Positions 41,741-49,890 of a DNA stretch of 64,000 nt are shown here, piece after piece. Both the position numbers and the translations under genes were made by a program. The stretch lies in contig DKUO01000037.1 of NCBI GenBank assembly GCA_002490705.1, positions 45,333 through 109,332 on the forward strand, read 5' to 3'. Positions within the stretch are counted from its first letter, which is position 1. Each line of letters starts with the position of its first letter. Below the pieces are notes generated by a model. It made no database searches. It saw only the letters and a program-made list of their open reading frames with translations, and had not been told where the DNA came from. Source of the stretch: Lachnospiraceae bacterium UBA7202 (GTDB lineage Bacteria; Bacillota; Clostridia; Lachnospirales; Lachnospiraceae).

Positions 41741-43525
41741 ATGAAGAAGAGATTTTCAATTAATGACATGACAGTCAAGAAAAAAATTACGGTTTTTAGT
41801 GTTCTTATGCTGTGCTTGATGATTATTATTTCGGGAGTGGGACTGTGGTCTTCAAATATGGTAAATCAGGCGCGTTCAAGCCTGAATAATGAGGCTTTGG
41901 CTCAGTACGATATTACGCAGGCATTTGCCTGCTTCTGCAACATTAAGGTTCGGGTGCGCAATATTTTGTTTGCTTACTATGACGATCCGAATGCACTGCA
42001 GCAGCAGGAAGAGATGATTGAGAAGTATAAGGCTGACGCTGCGAATTATATGCAGCTTTTTGAGAACAGGATGGGGGATTCCAATTCTGAGATTTCAGCG
42101 GAATACCAGACTGTGGTGAACAAAATCAATTCCTGGTATGATTCCACGCAGAAGGATATCGATATGGCGAAAGCCGGTGAGGTGGACGCGGCGGTAGAGG
42201 ATCTGATGACCAACGGCAAGGAGATTGCTGATGATGTGGAAGAGAGCCTGACAGCACTGATTGAAACCATGGAGACGGATTCCAGAGGTAAAGAGGCGCT
42301 GATAAAGAAACAGGTAACAGGCTTGACGGTGATAGAAGTGGCTGTTGTGGTTGTGGCGGTTCTGATTGCCATTGCGTACTGCCTGTTCCTGATTAAAGCG
42401 ATTACCAGACCTATGGCGAAGCTGTCCGAGGCTGCCAGAAGGATGGCTGCCGGTGAGGTGGATGTGGACTGCGAGAAGATTTACAATGACGATTTGGGCG
42501 AGCTGCTCGATGAGTTTGCGCGGATGGCGAATGCGGTCAAGGAACAGACCAAGATCACGGAGGCTATCTCCCATGGCGATTTGACGATGGAAGCTAAGCC
42601 GAGAGGTGATAAGGATGTGCTGGGCAAGGCGATTGTCAGACTGCTTTCCGAGAACAATATGACGTTGAGCAATGTCAAAGAGGCAAGTGCACAGATCACG
42701 GTTGGTTCCGAGCAGGTGGCAAATGCCAGTCAGGCTCTGGCACAGGGTTCCACCGAGCAGGCAAGCGCAATCGAACAGGTAACCGCTTCTATGGATGAGG
42801 TGACACAGCGTACCAAGGAAAATGCAACGCAGGCAGGCGAGGCAAACGTACTGGTACGTAACATTAAAGACATGGCGACGTCTGGCAACGACCAGATGAA
42901 GTCCATGATTCAGGCTATGGACGATATCAATGCATCTTCGGAGACAATTTCCAAGATCATCAAGACCATCGACGACATTGCTTTCCAGACCAACATTCTT
43001 GCTCTGAACGCTGCAGTTGAGGCGGCGAGAGCAGGCGTACACGGCAAAGGCTTCGCAGTGGTAGCTGAGGAAGTCAGAAATCTGGCGGCGAAGAGTGCGG
43101 CTGCGGCAAGCGAGACAGCGGAGATGATCGACGATACCATCCACAAGGTTGGCAACGGTGCGAAGATTGCGCAGGATACCGCGAAGTCTCTTGACGAGAT
43201 TGTAAATTCCATTGATGAGATTGTTGGATTAATCGGCAATATTACCTCTTCTTCCAATGATCAGGCAACGGCGATTTCCCAGATCGATCAGGCGATCTCT
43301 CAGGTTTCCACTGTGGTTCAGACCAATGCGGCGACCAGTGAAGAGTGTGCGGCAGCCAGCGAGGAGCTTTCCAACCAGGCAGCAACGTTAAAGAACCTGA
43401 TGGCAAGATACCAGCTGTTGGCAAGTGGCGGAGGAAGCAGCTATGTGGATAACACGCCTTCCTATGACGACAATGAGCCGACCATTTCGCTGGACGATGA
43501 TTTCGGCGGCAGCAGCAAATACTAA
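41741..43525 (+). CDS. Membrane methyl-accepting chemotaxis receptor
   Basis: 594 residues. Membrane helix about 16-36, extracellular four-helix-bundle type sensor about 40-185, second helix about 190-212 (VVVVAVLIAIAYCLFLI), HAMP about 213-265 (ITRPMAKLSEAARRMAAGEV), and signalling domain about 290-565 with the tip IDDIAFQTNILALNAAVEAA (in part). The C-terminus is a Ser/Gly/Asp-rich tail without an NWETF-like tether for CheR. 4HB sensors bind small molecules; the ligand is unknown. Last gene of the che cluster, 15 bp after cheW. Confidence 0.94.
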   Translation: MKKRFSINDMTVKKKITVFSVLMLCLMIIISGVGLWSSNMVNQARSSLNNEALAQYDITQAFACFCNIKVRVRNILFAYYDDPNALQQQEEMIEKYKADAANYMQLFENRMGDSNSEISAEYQTVVNKINSWYDSTQKDIDMAKAGEVDAAVEDLMTNGKEIADDVEESLTALIETMETDSRGKEALIKKQVTGLTVIEVAVVVVAVLIAIAYCLFLIKAITRPMAKLSEAARRMAAGEVDVDCEKIYNDDLGELLDEFARMANAVKEQTKITEAISHGDLTMEAKPRGDKDVLGKAIVRLLSENNMTLSNVKEASAQITVGSEQVANASQALAQGSTEQASAIEQVTASMDEVTQRTKENATQAGEANVLVRNIKDMATSGNDQMKSMIQAMDDINASSETISKIIKTIDDIAFQTNILALNAAVEAARAGVHGKGFAVVAEEVRNLAAKSAAAASETAEMIDDTIHKVGNGAKIAQDTAKSLDEIVNSIDEIVGLIGNITSSSNDQATAISQIDQAISQVSTVVQTNAATSEECAAASEELSNQAATLKNLMARYQLLASGGGSSYVDNTPSYDDNEPTISLDDDFGGSSKY

Positions 43526-43544
43526 TAAATAAATTGTCAGGCAC

Positions 43545-43573
43545 TTGACATTTGTACTAAAACTATATATAAT
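43545..43573 (+). promoter_or_regulatory. Perfect consensus promoter of tRNA-Arg
   Basis: TTGACA (43545-43550), 17-bp spacer, TATAAT (43568-43573). Start expected near 43580, giving a transcript that opens with the hairpin at 43581-43610 (GTTGCCGG/CCGGCAAC). Confidence 0.8.
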
Positions 43574-43615
43574 TTCATGTGTTGCCGGAGCTTTGTAAGG
43601 CCCCGGCAACCATAT

Positions 43616-43689
43616 GTGCGTTTAGCTCAGCTGGATAGAGCGTTTGGCTACGGACCAAAAGGTCGGGGGTTCGAATCCTCTAACGCACG
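43616..43689 (+). tRNA. tRNA-Arg (anticodon ACG)
   Basis: Acceptor GTGCGTT (43616-43622) pairs with AACGCAC (43682-43688), discriminator G. D arm GCTCAGCTGGATAGAGC, anticodon stem-loop TTTGG-CTACGGA-CCAAA giving ACG, and T arm with GGTTCGAATCC. CCA is not encoded. The ACG wobble base is normally edited to inosine by TadA. Confidence 0.95.
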
Positions 43690-43698
43690 CTATTTCCA

Positions 43699-43739
43699 AA
43701 TAGGTCTGTTTTGCGAAAAGCGGGGCAGACTTATTTTTT
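43699..43739 (+). terminator. Terminator of tRNA-Arg
   Basis: 10-bp stem AATAGGTCTG/CAGACTTATT with one G-T pair, 17-nt loop, T run after it. Confidence 0.75.
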
Positions 43740-43818
43740 GCTTGTGTTTCTTTTATTGATGAATTATAATGTATGTATTGCTGTAAACAAAAAGATAAAA
43801 TTGTGAGGGAGAGAAGAA

Positions 43819-44151
43819 ATGGACGAAAACAACTATGTAAGTAATGTGAACACATCGGGAGCATCAAACGGAAATGAGCCCGGAAAAGGCGCAGCAGTTG
43901 CCAGTCTGGTGCTGGGCGTTGTCTCCATTGTGACTTGGTTTTTCGGCATGGGAGCGCTCATCGGCCTGATTACAGGTGTGATTGGCTTGATTTGTGCTTC
44001 TAACGCGAAAAAGGCAGGTTTTGTCGGTGGTATGAGGACAGCAGGATTTGTATGTTCCCTGATCGGTGTGATCGGCAGTGCGCTTGTTTTTGTAGCGTGT
44101 GTGGCTTGTGTGGGCGTTTTGGGAACTGCGGGCGCTTTGATGGACTATTAA
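43819..44151 (+). CDS. Small DUF4190-like membrane protein
   Basis: 110 residues. Polar N-terminus (about 1-24), then two hydrophobic hairpins: about 25-60 (AAVASLVLGVVSIVTWFFGMG and LIGLITGVIGLICAS) and 73-100, joined by NAKKAGFVGGMRTAG. The layout matches DUF4190 proteins, whose role is unknown. GAGGGAGAGAAG precedes ATG 43819. Related in design to the repeat-bearing protein at 47.2 kb. Confidence 0.75.
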   Translation: MDENNYVSNVNTSGASNGNEPGKGAAVASLVLGVVSIVTWFFGMGALIGLITGVIGLICASNAKKAGFVGGMRTAGFVCSLIGVIGSALVFVACVACVGVLGTAGALMDY

Positions 44152-44191
44152 GTCAGTAATTGCCGACAGAGATTCTTTTGGTTTGAGGGAA

Positions 44192-44971
44192 ATGATTACA
44201 GGATTAAACAGTATAAGCCCCTACGGATTGTGCGGAGTGACAGGGTTTCTTTTGGGAATCGGCTATCTGTTCTTCGTTACAAGGGTGAAATCCGAGAGCT
44301 TCAGCGATCTTATTTATGTGTATGTCTGGGCAGCATTAGGGGCAATCGTAGGAGCCAAGCTTCTCTATATTATCATTGAGCTGCCGAACATAGGGAGCAG
44401 GATAGGAAATAGAGAGGCGAATCTGGAGCAATACCTCAGAGGCATGATAAGCGGCGGATTTGTTTTTTACGGCGGATTGCTGGGTGCAGCGTTCGCCGTA
44501 AAAATTATATCCCGGTATTTTGCGCTGGACTTTGCAAAAATGATTTCCATTTTGACTCCGGCTATGCCCTTGGCGCATGCGCTTGGCAGAGTCGGGTGTG
44601 CGTTGATCGGGTGCTGCTATGGCCGGGAAACCCGGATGCCCATAGGGATATGCTATACGGATTCCCTGTATGCGCCGAACGGTGTTCCCCTGATTCCGGT
44701 ACAGCTGTTTGAGGCGCTGGCTGATCTGGTCATTTTCGGGGTGCTTGTGTTCCGGCTTCTAAAAAGAACGGATGATTATGAAAGATCCGGTATTTTTGAA
44801 CGGTATGTGGCGATGTATGCCTGCGTCCGGTTTTTGTTGGAATTTTTAAGAGGAGATCTGGCCCGGGGGCATCTGGGGTGGTTTTCCACATCACAATGGA
44901 TCAGTATGATGCTGTTACTTTGGATTGCGGTTCATAAAAAAATAAAAGGAAAATGTTTTGAGCGGGAATAG
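44192..44971 (+). CDS. lgt: Prolipoprotein diacylglyceryl transferase (Lgt family)
   Basis: About 259 residues with seven membrane helices. Transfers diacylglycerol from phosphatidylglycerol to the cysteine of lipoprotein precursors. Family signatures: ISGGFVFYGGLLGA, HALGRVGCALIGCCYG with the essential Arg, PVQLFEALADL, and FLRGDLARGHLGWFSTSQW (in parts). The start is uncertain: TTG 44183 would add three residues, and GAGGGA lies very close to ATG 44192. It follows the DUF4190-like gene by about 40 bp and ends at a strong terminator. A second Lgt elsewhere cannot be excluded. Confidence 0.88.
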   Translation: MITGLNSISPYGLCGVTGFLLGIGYLFFVTRVKSESFSDLIYVYVWAALGAIVGAKLLYIIIELPNIGSRIGNREANLEQYLRGMISGGFVFYGGLLGAAFAVKIISRYFALDFAKMISILTPAMPLAHALGRVGCALIGCCYGRETRMPIGICYTDSLYAPNGVPLIPVQLFEALADLVIFGVLVFRLLKRTDDYERSGIFERYVAMYACVRFLLEFLRGDLARGHLGWFSTSQWISMMLLLWIAVHKKIKGKCFERE

Positions 44972-44987
44972 TCCCGCTCTTTTTTTA
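44960..44987 (+). terminator. Terminator of lgt
   Basis: Perfect 8-bp stem GAGCGGGA/TCCCGCTC, loop ATAG, followed by eight T; it overlaps the lgt stop. Confidence 0.9.
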
Positions 44988-44996
44988 TATTTGATA

Positions 44997-45043
44997 TTGA
45001 CAAACTGTTCATGCTGTATATAATGATATATATACAGTATATA
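44997..45043 (+). promoter_or_regulatory. Consensus promoter and operator of the GntR-ABC operon
   Basis: TTGACA (44997-45002), 16-bp spacer, TATAAT (45019-45024). Immediately downstream is a perfect 15-bp palindrome TATATACAGTATATA (45029-45043), with a further half-site GTATATA overlapping the -10 at 45016-45022. YtrA-type GntR repressors bind such AT-rich dyads, so autorepression is likely. Confidence 0.7.
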
Positions 45044-45097
45044 CTGATGGCGCAAACTGTGACGACAGGGAGCGCAGAAGAATAAGGGAGGCAGGCA

Positions 45098-45469
45098 TTG
45101 AAAATAATCATATCGAATCAATCAGAGCTGCCGATTTATGCGCAGATCAGAGAACAGCTCAAAGAGCAGATATTAAGCGGCAGGATTCCTGAGGGAACCA
45201 CGCTTCCTTCCATCCGACAGCTGGCGAAGGAGGTGGGAGTCAGTGTGATTACCACTACCCGCGCCTACAGTGAATTGGAAACAGAAGGCTTTATCGCCAC
45301 TATGCAGGGAAAGGGGAGCGTGGTGTTGCCCACGGACAATAATCTTTTGCGGGAACAGTACCTTCTGCGGATTGAGGAAGGACTCTCCACAGCGATAGAG
45401 ACGGCGAAGGCCATGGGTATGTCCATGGAAGAGCTGGACGGTATTTTCAAAAATTTAATGGACGCGTAG
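45098..45469 (+). CDS. GntR-family repressor, YtrA subfamily
   Basis: 123 residues: winged HTH about 8-75 (PIYAQIREQLKEQILSGRI, LPSIRQLAKEVGVSVITTTR) and a short helical dimerisation tail without ligand-binding domain, the YtrA layout. Start TTG 45098 is supported by AAGGGAGG six bases before it. It probably represses itself and the ABC exporter genes that follow 24 bp downstream. YtrA relatives often respond to cell-wall antibiotics. Confidence 0.9.
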   Translation: MKIIISNQSELPIYAQIREQLKEQILSGRIPEGTTLPSIRQLAKEVGVSVITTTRAYSELETEGFIATMQGKGSVVLPTDNNLLREQYLLRIEEGLSTAIETAKAMGMSMEELDGIFKNLMDA

Positions 45470-45493
45470 CGTTTCGGAAAGGACTGGATCAAC

Positions 45494-46360
45494 ATGGAAT
45501 TACTGGAAGTTAAAAATCTGTCAAAGCATTATAAAACCTTTGACTTAAAGGATATCAGTTTTACTCTTCCCAGAGGTTATATCATGGGCTATGTGGGGCC
45601 GAATGGCTCGGGAAAGACCACTACGCTGAACCTGATTACGGGTATTTTAAAATGCGGCAGCGGCGAAGTGTATATCGACGGCCATACCTGTAAGGAGGAT
45701 GTGAGAGGTTATCGGGAGCAGATCGGGTATGTGGGAGACGAATCCTACTTCCCGGAAAACTTTACGGCGAAAGATATCCGCCGGGTGTTAAAAGATTTTT
45801 ACAGCACTTTCTCGGAGGAGAAATTTAACGGCTTTTTGAAGAAGTGGGATCTGCCTGAAAAAAAGCCGGTAAAAGATTACTCCAGAGGCATGAAGGTGAT
45901 GCTGATGTTCGCGTCGGTGCTTTCCAGAGAGACGAAGCTTCTCGTTTTGGACGAGGCCACCAACGGCCTTGACCCGGTGATACGGACGGAGATTTTAAAG
46001 CTTTTACAGGAGTACGTCATGGACGGGCAAAAAAGTGTGATCTTCTCTACGCATATTCTGAGTGATTTGGAGCAGATTGCGGATTACATTTATTTTATAG
46101 ACGGGGGAAGAACCGTTCTCCATGACGCAAAAGACGAGATGATAGAGAGCTTCCTTCTGGTAAAGGGGGAGAGCGGCGCGATACCGCCGGCGCTGAGGCG
46201 GGAGCTGATCGGTCTGGAGGAGAATGCTTACGGGTTTGAGGCAATCCTGCCGAGTGAGAAGGCGGAGCTTCTGGGAAATGCGTTTCTCGTGGAGAAGCCG
46301 ACGATCGACAATATTGTCATTCATTTTATCAGAAACCGGGAGACCGGAAATCGGATGTAG
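45494..46360 (+). CDS. ABC transporter ATP-binding protein
   Basis: 288 residues. Walker A GPNGSGKTT about 34-42, signature YSRGMKVML, Walker B LLVLDEATNGLDP and the switch region STHILSD. The signature reads SRGMK rather than LSGGQ, as in the YtrB/bacitracin-type exporters with GntR partners. Powers the permease encoded 16 bp downstream. AAAGGA site before ATG 45494. Substrate unknown. Confidence 0.93.
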   Translation: MELLEVKNLSKHYKTFDLKDISFTLPRGYIMGYVGPNGSGKTTTLNLITGILKCGSGEVYIDGHTCKEDVRGYREQIGYVGDESYFPENFTAKDIRRVLKDFYSTFSEEKFNGFLKKWDLPEKKPVKDYSRGMKVMLMFASVLSRETKLLVLDEATNGLDPVIRTEILKLLQEYVMDGQKSVIFSTHILSDLEQIADYIYFIDGGRTVLHDAKDEMIESFLLVKGESGAIPPALRRELIGLEENAYGFEAILPSEKAELLGNAFLVEKPTIDNIVIHFIRNRETGNRM

Positions 46361-46376
46361 GGATGGAGGAGTCAAA

Positions 46377-47054
46377 ATGAGAGCGATCAATTATATGAAA
46401 GTAGATTATATGCTGTCGAAGCAGCAGATGAGGATTATTTTGCCGGTGTTTGTCATTGTGGCGCTATTAGCGGGAAAAACAATGGGGGATGGATGGATGT
46501 TGTTTTTCTGTTCTTATCTGCTGTTTATTGCCACAATTTTTTCCACAACGCCCTTCGGGATCTGTCAGAGAAAGAATACGGGATTTTTGCTGATGCTGCC
46601 GGGAACGGTGGCGGAGAGGGTCATCGGGCGGTTTTTGTTCGGTTTATCTTATATCGCCATGGCTGTCCTGTTCTGTGTGGCCGTTATGGGCGTATTTTCC
46701 CGGTTCGGCTATGAGATTGATGTGATGGTTGTGGGGTTGATGCTGTGCAATATGGCGTTGGGAATATTCATTGTGGCGTTTGAATACCTGATTTGCTACC
46801 TGTTCGGAGAGGGAAAGGGCAACTGGCAGTATCTGGGAAATATTGTGAGAATTGCGCCGGGTATGGGTATGTTTTTCCTGTCCATGTCTGTTCTGGGAAA
46901 GATGGAAGAGGAGACCTATGTGGTGGATAGAATGGAGTTTTTATCCCGGCAGATTTTGTCTGTTGGCGCGCTTGCGCTTGGGGCGGCAATCCTCGTCATG
47001 GCGGTTTTCGCTGCGATCTGTGTGAAGGTGATCGAGAGGCGCGACTATGCGTAA
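46377..47054 (+). CDS. ABC-2 type permease
   Basis: 225 residues with about six hydrophobic segments (IILPVFVIVALLAGKT, LFFCSYLLFIATIFST, FLFGLSYIAMAVLFCVAVMG, and three more). Resembles ABC-2 exporters that pair with YtrB-like ATPases. ATG 46377 is behind GGAGGAG; the frame is open far upstream inside the ATPase gene but has no start signal there. Third gene of the GntR operon. Substrate unknown. Confidence 0.85.
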   Translation: MRAINYMKVDYMLSKQQMRIILPVFVIVALLAGKTMGDGWMLFFCSYLLFIATIFSTTPFGICQRKNTGFLLMLPGTVAERVIGRFLFGLSYIAMAVLFCVAVMGVFSRFGYEIDVMVVGLMLCNMALGIFIVAFEYLICYLFGEGKGNWQYLGNIVRIAPGMGMFFLSMSVLGKMEEETYVVDRMEFLSRQILSVGALALGAAILVMAVFAAICVKVIERRDYA

Positions 47055-47117
47055 GTCACAATTTTATCTCCGATATTTGAGAAAATTTGGAAAATAGAGA
47101 GAATCTCCCTCTTTTGC

Positions 47118-47146
47118 TTGCAAAACCCTGTAGAATACTGTAGAAT
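47118..47146 (+). promoter_or_regulatory. Promoter before the repeat-bearing membrane protein
   Basis: TTGCAA (47118-47123), 17-bp spacer, TAGAAT (47141-47146). Confidence 0.45.
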
Positions 47147-47210
47147 GATGACGTTATCGACTGACAGTCAAATGACTGGCAAAAGTTTTCAAGTGTGGAG
47201 GAGAAATAAC

Positions 47211-47699
47211 GTGGAAGGTAACTATCAGGGAGAACAGCAGTATAATCAGCAGCCTTATGGAACAGAACAGCAGTATAATCAGCAGTCTTATGGAACAGAA
47301 CAGCAGTATAATCAGCAGTCTTATGGAACAGAGCAGCAGTATAACCAGCAGCCTTATAGCAATCAGCAGCTCTATGGCAGCCAGCAATATAATCAACAGC
47401 CCTATGTCCAGCAAATGCCCTACAGCCAGCCGGCTGGGTATGAGGTCCTTCCCAAAAATCATGGCGGGGTAGCGATAGCTTCCCTGATATGCGGTATTAT
47501 GGGTATCGTGTTCTGCTGGCTTCCCATTGTGGATCTGGGAGTAAACATTGCCGGACTGGTTTGCGCTATTATTACGCTGAGTAAGAGATATGATGGCAAG
47601 GGCATGGCAATCGGCGGATTGATTACGTCTATTATCGGCCTGCTCTTAAGCATACTTTTCATGTTCTGGTATGCGGTTTTCGGGGCATTACTCATGTAG
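47211..47699 (+). CDS. DUF4190-like membrane protein with Gln/Tyr-rich repeats
   Basis: 162 residues from GTG 47211, which follows GGAGGAG. Residues about 8-75 are tandem 11-residue repeats of the form EQQYNQQ(S/P)YGT, then a proline/glutamine stretch. The rest (about 85-162) holds two pairs of hydrophobic segments (GGVAIASLICGIMGIVFCW, VNIAGLVCAIITLSK, IGGLITSIIGLLLSILFMFW), as in DUF4190 proteins. The low-complexity N-terminus is probably disordered and cytoplasmic and may drive assembly. Function unknown. A strong terminator follows. Confidence 0.78.
   Translation: MEGNYQGEQQYNQQPYGTEQQYNQQSYGTEQQYNQQSYGTEQQYNQQPYSNQQLYGSQQYNQQPYVQQMPYSQPAGYEVLPKNHGGVAIASLICGIMGIVFCWLPIVDLGVNIAGLVCAIITLSKRYDGKGMAIGGLITSIIGLLLSILFMFWYAVFGALLM
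47232..47363 (+). repeat. Four tandem 33-bp coding repeats
   Basis: Units at 47232-47264, 47265-47297, 47298-47330 and 47331-47363. Units 2 and 3 are identical and unit 1 differs by one base; unit 4 is more diverged. Each encodes one 11-residue EQQYNQQ-x-Y-x-x repeat. Near-identity at the DNA level suggests recent expansion. Confidence 0.85.
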
Positions 47700-47725
47700 G
47701 CAGTTGTGATCCTGTCATAGATTAG

Positions 47726-47757
47726 AAAAGTATCTGCGTTTTGCAGATACTTTTTTT
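47726..47757 (+). terminator. Terminator after the repeat-bearing gene
   Basis: 12-bp stem AAAAGTATCTGC/GCAGATACTTTT with loop GTTTT and further T. Confidence 0.9.
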
Positions 47758-47854
47758 GAACCTTTTTTCGCCTTGCTGACTCTTATATATAGGTGCACCG
47801 ATCCACAGCATGTAACGCCGTGGATGAAAACAGGAACTTGGAGGAAAAACGATT

Positions 47855-48415
47855 TTGACGGAAGAGGCTTTGGTAAGGCAGCTGAAAGACGGTGACAAGA
47901 CTTCTTTTGACCTGCTCTATGAAAAGTATAAGAATATGGCACTCCATACGGCATATCTGATCACAGGTGATCTCCCCGGCAGTGAGGATATCGTGCAGGA
48001 CACTTTTGTGAAAGTCTGGCTGCACTGCAGGGAGCTTAAAAATGACAGCGGATTCAAGGCGTGGATGATGCAGATTCTGGTACGGACGGCTTACAAGAGC
48101 GGGAAAAAGAAAAGCAGGGAGCTGCCGGATGAGGATATTTTGCAGAAGGCGGACAGAGGTCAAAGTTTTTCCTCTATGGAACAGGTGATTGCGCGGGAGG
48201 AAGCGGAAATGATAGCCGGGGCGGTCAGGTCGCTCCCCGTCAAACAGCGCACCGTGGTAGTTCTCTATTACTATCAGGAATACAGCGTGAGCGAGATTGC
48301 TGTCATGCTAGGCGTTTTGGAGGGGACGGTCAAGTCGAGGCTGCATACGGCGAGGAAAATGCTGCGAGGGAGCCTGACAAAAGAACCGGGTATGATGGTC
48401 CAAGGGTTGATCTGA
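47855..48415 (+). CDS. ECF-type sigma factor
   Basis: 186 residues. Region 2 about 22-90 (DLLYEKYKNMALHTAYLI, LPGSEDIVQDTFVKVWL) and region 4 about 125-175 (LPVKQRTVVVLYYYQEYSV, LGVLEGTVKSRLHTARK). TTG 47855 is taken as start since GGAGG lies about 10 nt before it and no ATG fits. The next gene, 16 bp away, encodes a one-helix membrane protein that is probably its anti-sigma. No clear ECF-type promoter was found upstream. Confidence 0.9.
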   Translation: MTEEALVRQLKDGDKTSFDLLYEKYKNMALHTAYLITGDLPGSEDIVQDTFVKVWLHCRELKNDSGFKAWMMQILVRTAYKSGKKKSRELPDEDILQKADRGQSFSSMEQVIAREEAEMIAGAVRSLPVKQRTVVVLYYYQEYSVSEIAVMLGVLEGTVKSRLHTARKMLRGSLTKEPGMMVQGLI

Positions 48416-48431
48416 TGAAAGGTGGCTGCAT

Positions 48432-49217
48432 ATGAGAGAAAGAGAAGCTTGGGAAGAAAAAATAAAAAATGCACTGGCCTTGGAATGCGGCGGCGTCACT
48501 CCATCCCGGGACTTGAAGGACAGGATCGACAGACAGATTCTGGAGAGTCAGAAGGAGGCAGGGAATATGAAAAAGTTTTCGATGAAGAAACTGGTGATCG
48601 GTGTTGCGGCAGGGTGTCTGCTGGTGTCGGGCGGCGTGTTTGCAGCGGGACGCGTGGTGTCGTTGTCATCCCATTCCTATTTGGGAGACGCTTATAAAAG
48701 TTATAGCGATATGGATAAGGCGCAGACGGAACTGGGATATTCGGTAGACACGGTGGAGACGTTTTCCAACGGTTACCGGTTTGACAAAATGTTCGTGGAC
48801 GATGTGAACGGGACGGATGAGGACGGCAGCGTAGTCTACACTTACAAGGATCTCCAAATCTCCTATGAAAAGAGCGGGGAGCAGGCTGTGTGGTTATCTG
48901 CGGCCAAACCGGTGGAGCAGCAGGTGAGAAAGGGAGAGCCGGAGGCCACAAGACAGGTAGAGGGAACTACACTTTATTATGACACGACCACCTATAAGTT
49001 TGTGCCGCCGAGCTATGAGCTGACGGAGGAGGATCAGGCGAATCTGGAGCGGGATGATTTTACCATTTCCTATGGAAGTTCTGAGGTGCAGGTGCAGAAA
49101 AGCTCCAATGTGACATGGGAGAAGGACGGCGTATACTACAATCTCAGCGGTTTCGATTTGAGCCTCAGCGCCGACGAGATGTTTGATATGGCGGAAGAAG
49201 TGATGGGAACCAAATAA
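48432..49217 (+). CDS. Putative membrane-anchored anti-sigma factor
   Basis: 261 residues. Cytoplasmic part about 1-48 (EAWEEKIKNALALECGG, LKDRIDRQILESQKEAG), one membrane helix about 53-72 (LVIGVAAGCLLVSGGVFAAG), and an outside domain of ~185 residues with beta-rich, Tyr/Thr/acidic composition similar to DUF4367/DUF4179-like regions. Encoded just after an ECF sigma gene, which is the main ground for the call. AAAGGTGG precedes ATG 48432. A terminator closes the pair. Confidence 0.75.
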   Translation: MREREAWEEKIKNALALECGGVTPSRDLKDRIDRQILESQKEAGNMKKFSMKKLVIGVAAGCLLVSGGVFAAGRVVSLSSHSYLGDAYKSYSDMDKAQTELGYSVDTVETFSNGYRFDKMFVDDVNGTDEDGSVVYTYKDLQISYEKSGEQAVWLSAAKPVEQQVRKGEPEATRQVEGTTLYYDTTTYKFVPPSYELTEEDQANLERDDFTISYGSSEVQVQKSSNVTWEKDGVYYNLSGFDLSLSADEMFDMAEEVMGTK

Positions 49218-49233
49218 ACGACATTTATGTCAC

Positions 49234-49268
49234 AAAAAAACTCTCTGTATGATACAGGGAGTTTTTTT
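49234..49268 (+). terminator. Terminator of the sigma/anti-sigma pair
   Basis: Stem of about 16 bp (A7-CTCTCTGTA with TACAGGGAG-T7, one T-G pair), loop TGA. Confidence 0.9.
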
Positions 49269-49275
49269 GCGTAAA

Positions 49276-49302
49276 TGAAACTTTTTCGCGCTCTGAATCG
49301 TA
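49276..49302 (+). promoter_or_regulatory. ECF-type promoter before the third sigma gene
   Basis: TGAAACTTTTT (49276-49286), with CGTA at 49299-49302, 17 bp after TGAAAC. This is close to the Bacillus SigW-type consensus (TGAAAC, about 16 bp, CGTA) and suggests autoregulation of the sigma gene that starts about 100 bp later. Confidence 0.6.
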
Positions 49303-49398
49303 TTGTAGATAGAACGGTAAAAAGGGGTGTTGAACGAGGGAACAGTTATGGTAAGATAAAGACGATATTGATAGACTGACAGAAGGAAGCATGAGGGG

Positions 49399-49887
49399 AT
49401 GGAACAGAAGTGGAGCTATCTGGTGGAAGAGTATCGCGCCATGCTATATCGGATTGCTTTCTCTAATATGAAGAACCGGGCGGACGCCGAGGATGCAGTG
49501 CAGGAAGCTTTCCTGCGCTATATGAAGGACGAAAAGCCGATTCAGAATAAAGAGCATGAGAAAGCGTGGCTGATACGGACCACGATTCATATATGTCTGG
49601 ACATATTAAAGAGCGGCTGGTATCAGAAGACAGTGCCATGGAACGAGTCTTTTGAAAGTGCTGCAAAAAATATTTATCTGCCTTATCAGGTCAGGGACGA
49701 CCAAACGCTTGAAGCGGTGCTGCAGCTGCCGACGCATTACAGAAATCCGATTTACCTTTTCTATTATGAGGACTATTCCATCCGTGAGATTGCGGAAATC
49801 CTCAATGAGAAGGAAGGGACGATCAAGACGAGGCTGCGCAGGGGCAGGGAGGAAGTAAAGAAACTTCTGACGGAAGGGAGGCCGTAG
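49399..49887 (+). CDS. ECF-type sigma factor without an adjacent anti-sigma
   Basis: 162 residues. Region 2 about 10-70 (EEYRAMLYRIAFSNMKNRAD, AVQEAFLRYMKDEKP) and region 4 about 108-158 (LPTHYRNPIYLFYYEDYSI, LNEKEGTIKTRLRRGREEV). Start ATG 49399 has GAGGGG very close. The two genes downstream encode soluble proteins of unknown function, not a membrane anti-sigma, so how it is controlled is unclear. The ECF-type promoter upstream suggests positive feedback. Confidence 0.9.
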   Translation: MEQKWSYLVEEYRAMLYRIAFSNMKNRADAEDAVQEAFLRYMKDEKPIQNKEHEKAWLIRTTIHICLDILKSGWYQKTVPWNESFESAAKNIYLPYQVRDDQTLEAVLQLPTHYRNPIYLFYYEDYSIREIAEILNEKEGTIKTRLRRGREEVKKLLTEGRP

Positions 49888-49890
49888 AAC

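Noticed and set aside
42095..43144. 349-codon open frame on the - strand inside the MCP gene
   Set aside because: The + strand carries an unbroken receptor with HAMP and signalling motifs; the reverse frame is a His/Leu/Arg-rich shadow with no start signal.
32112..43600. Considered whether the signalling region is a prophage or integrated element
   Set aside because: No integrase, phage or conjugation genes, no flanking attachment repeats seen, and composition matches the core genes.
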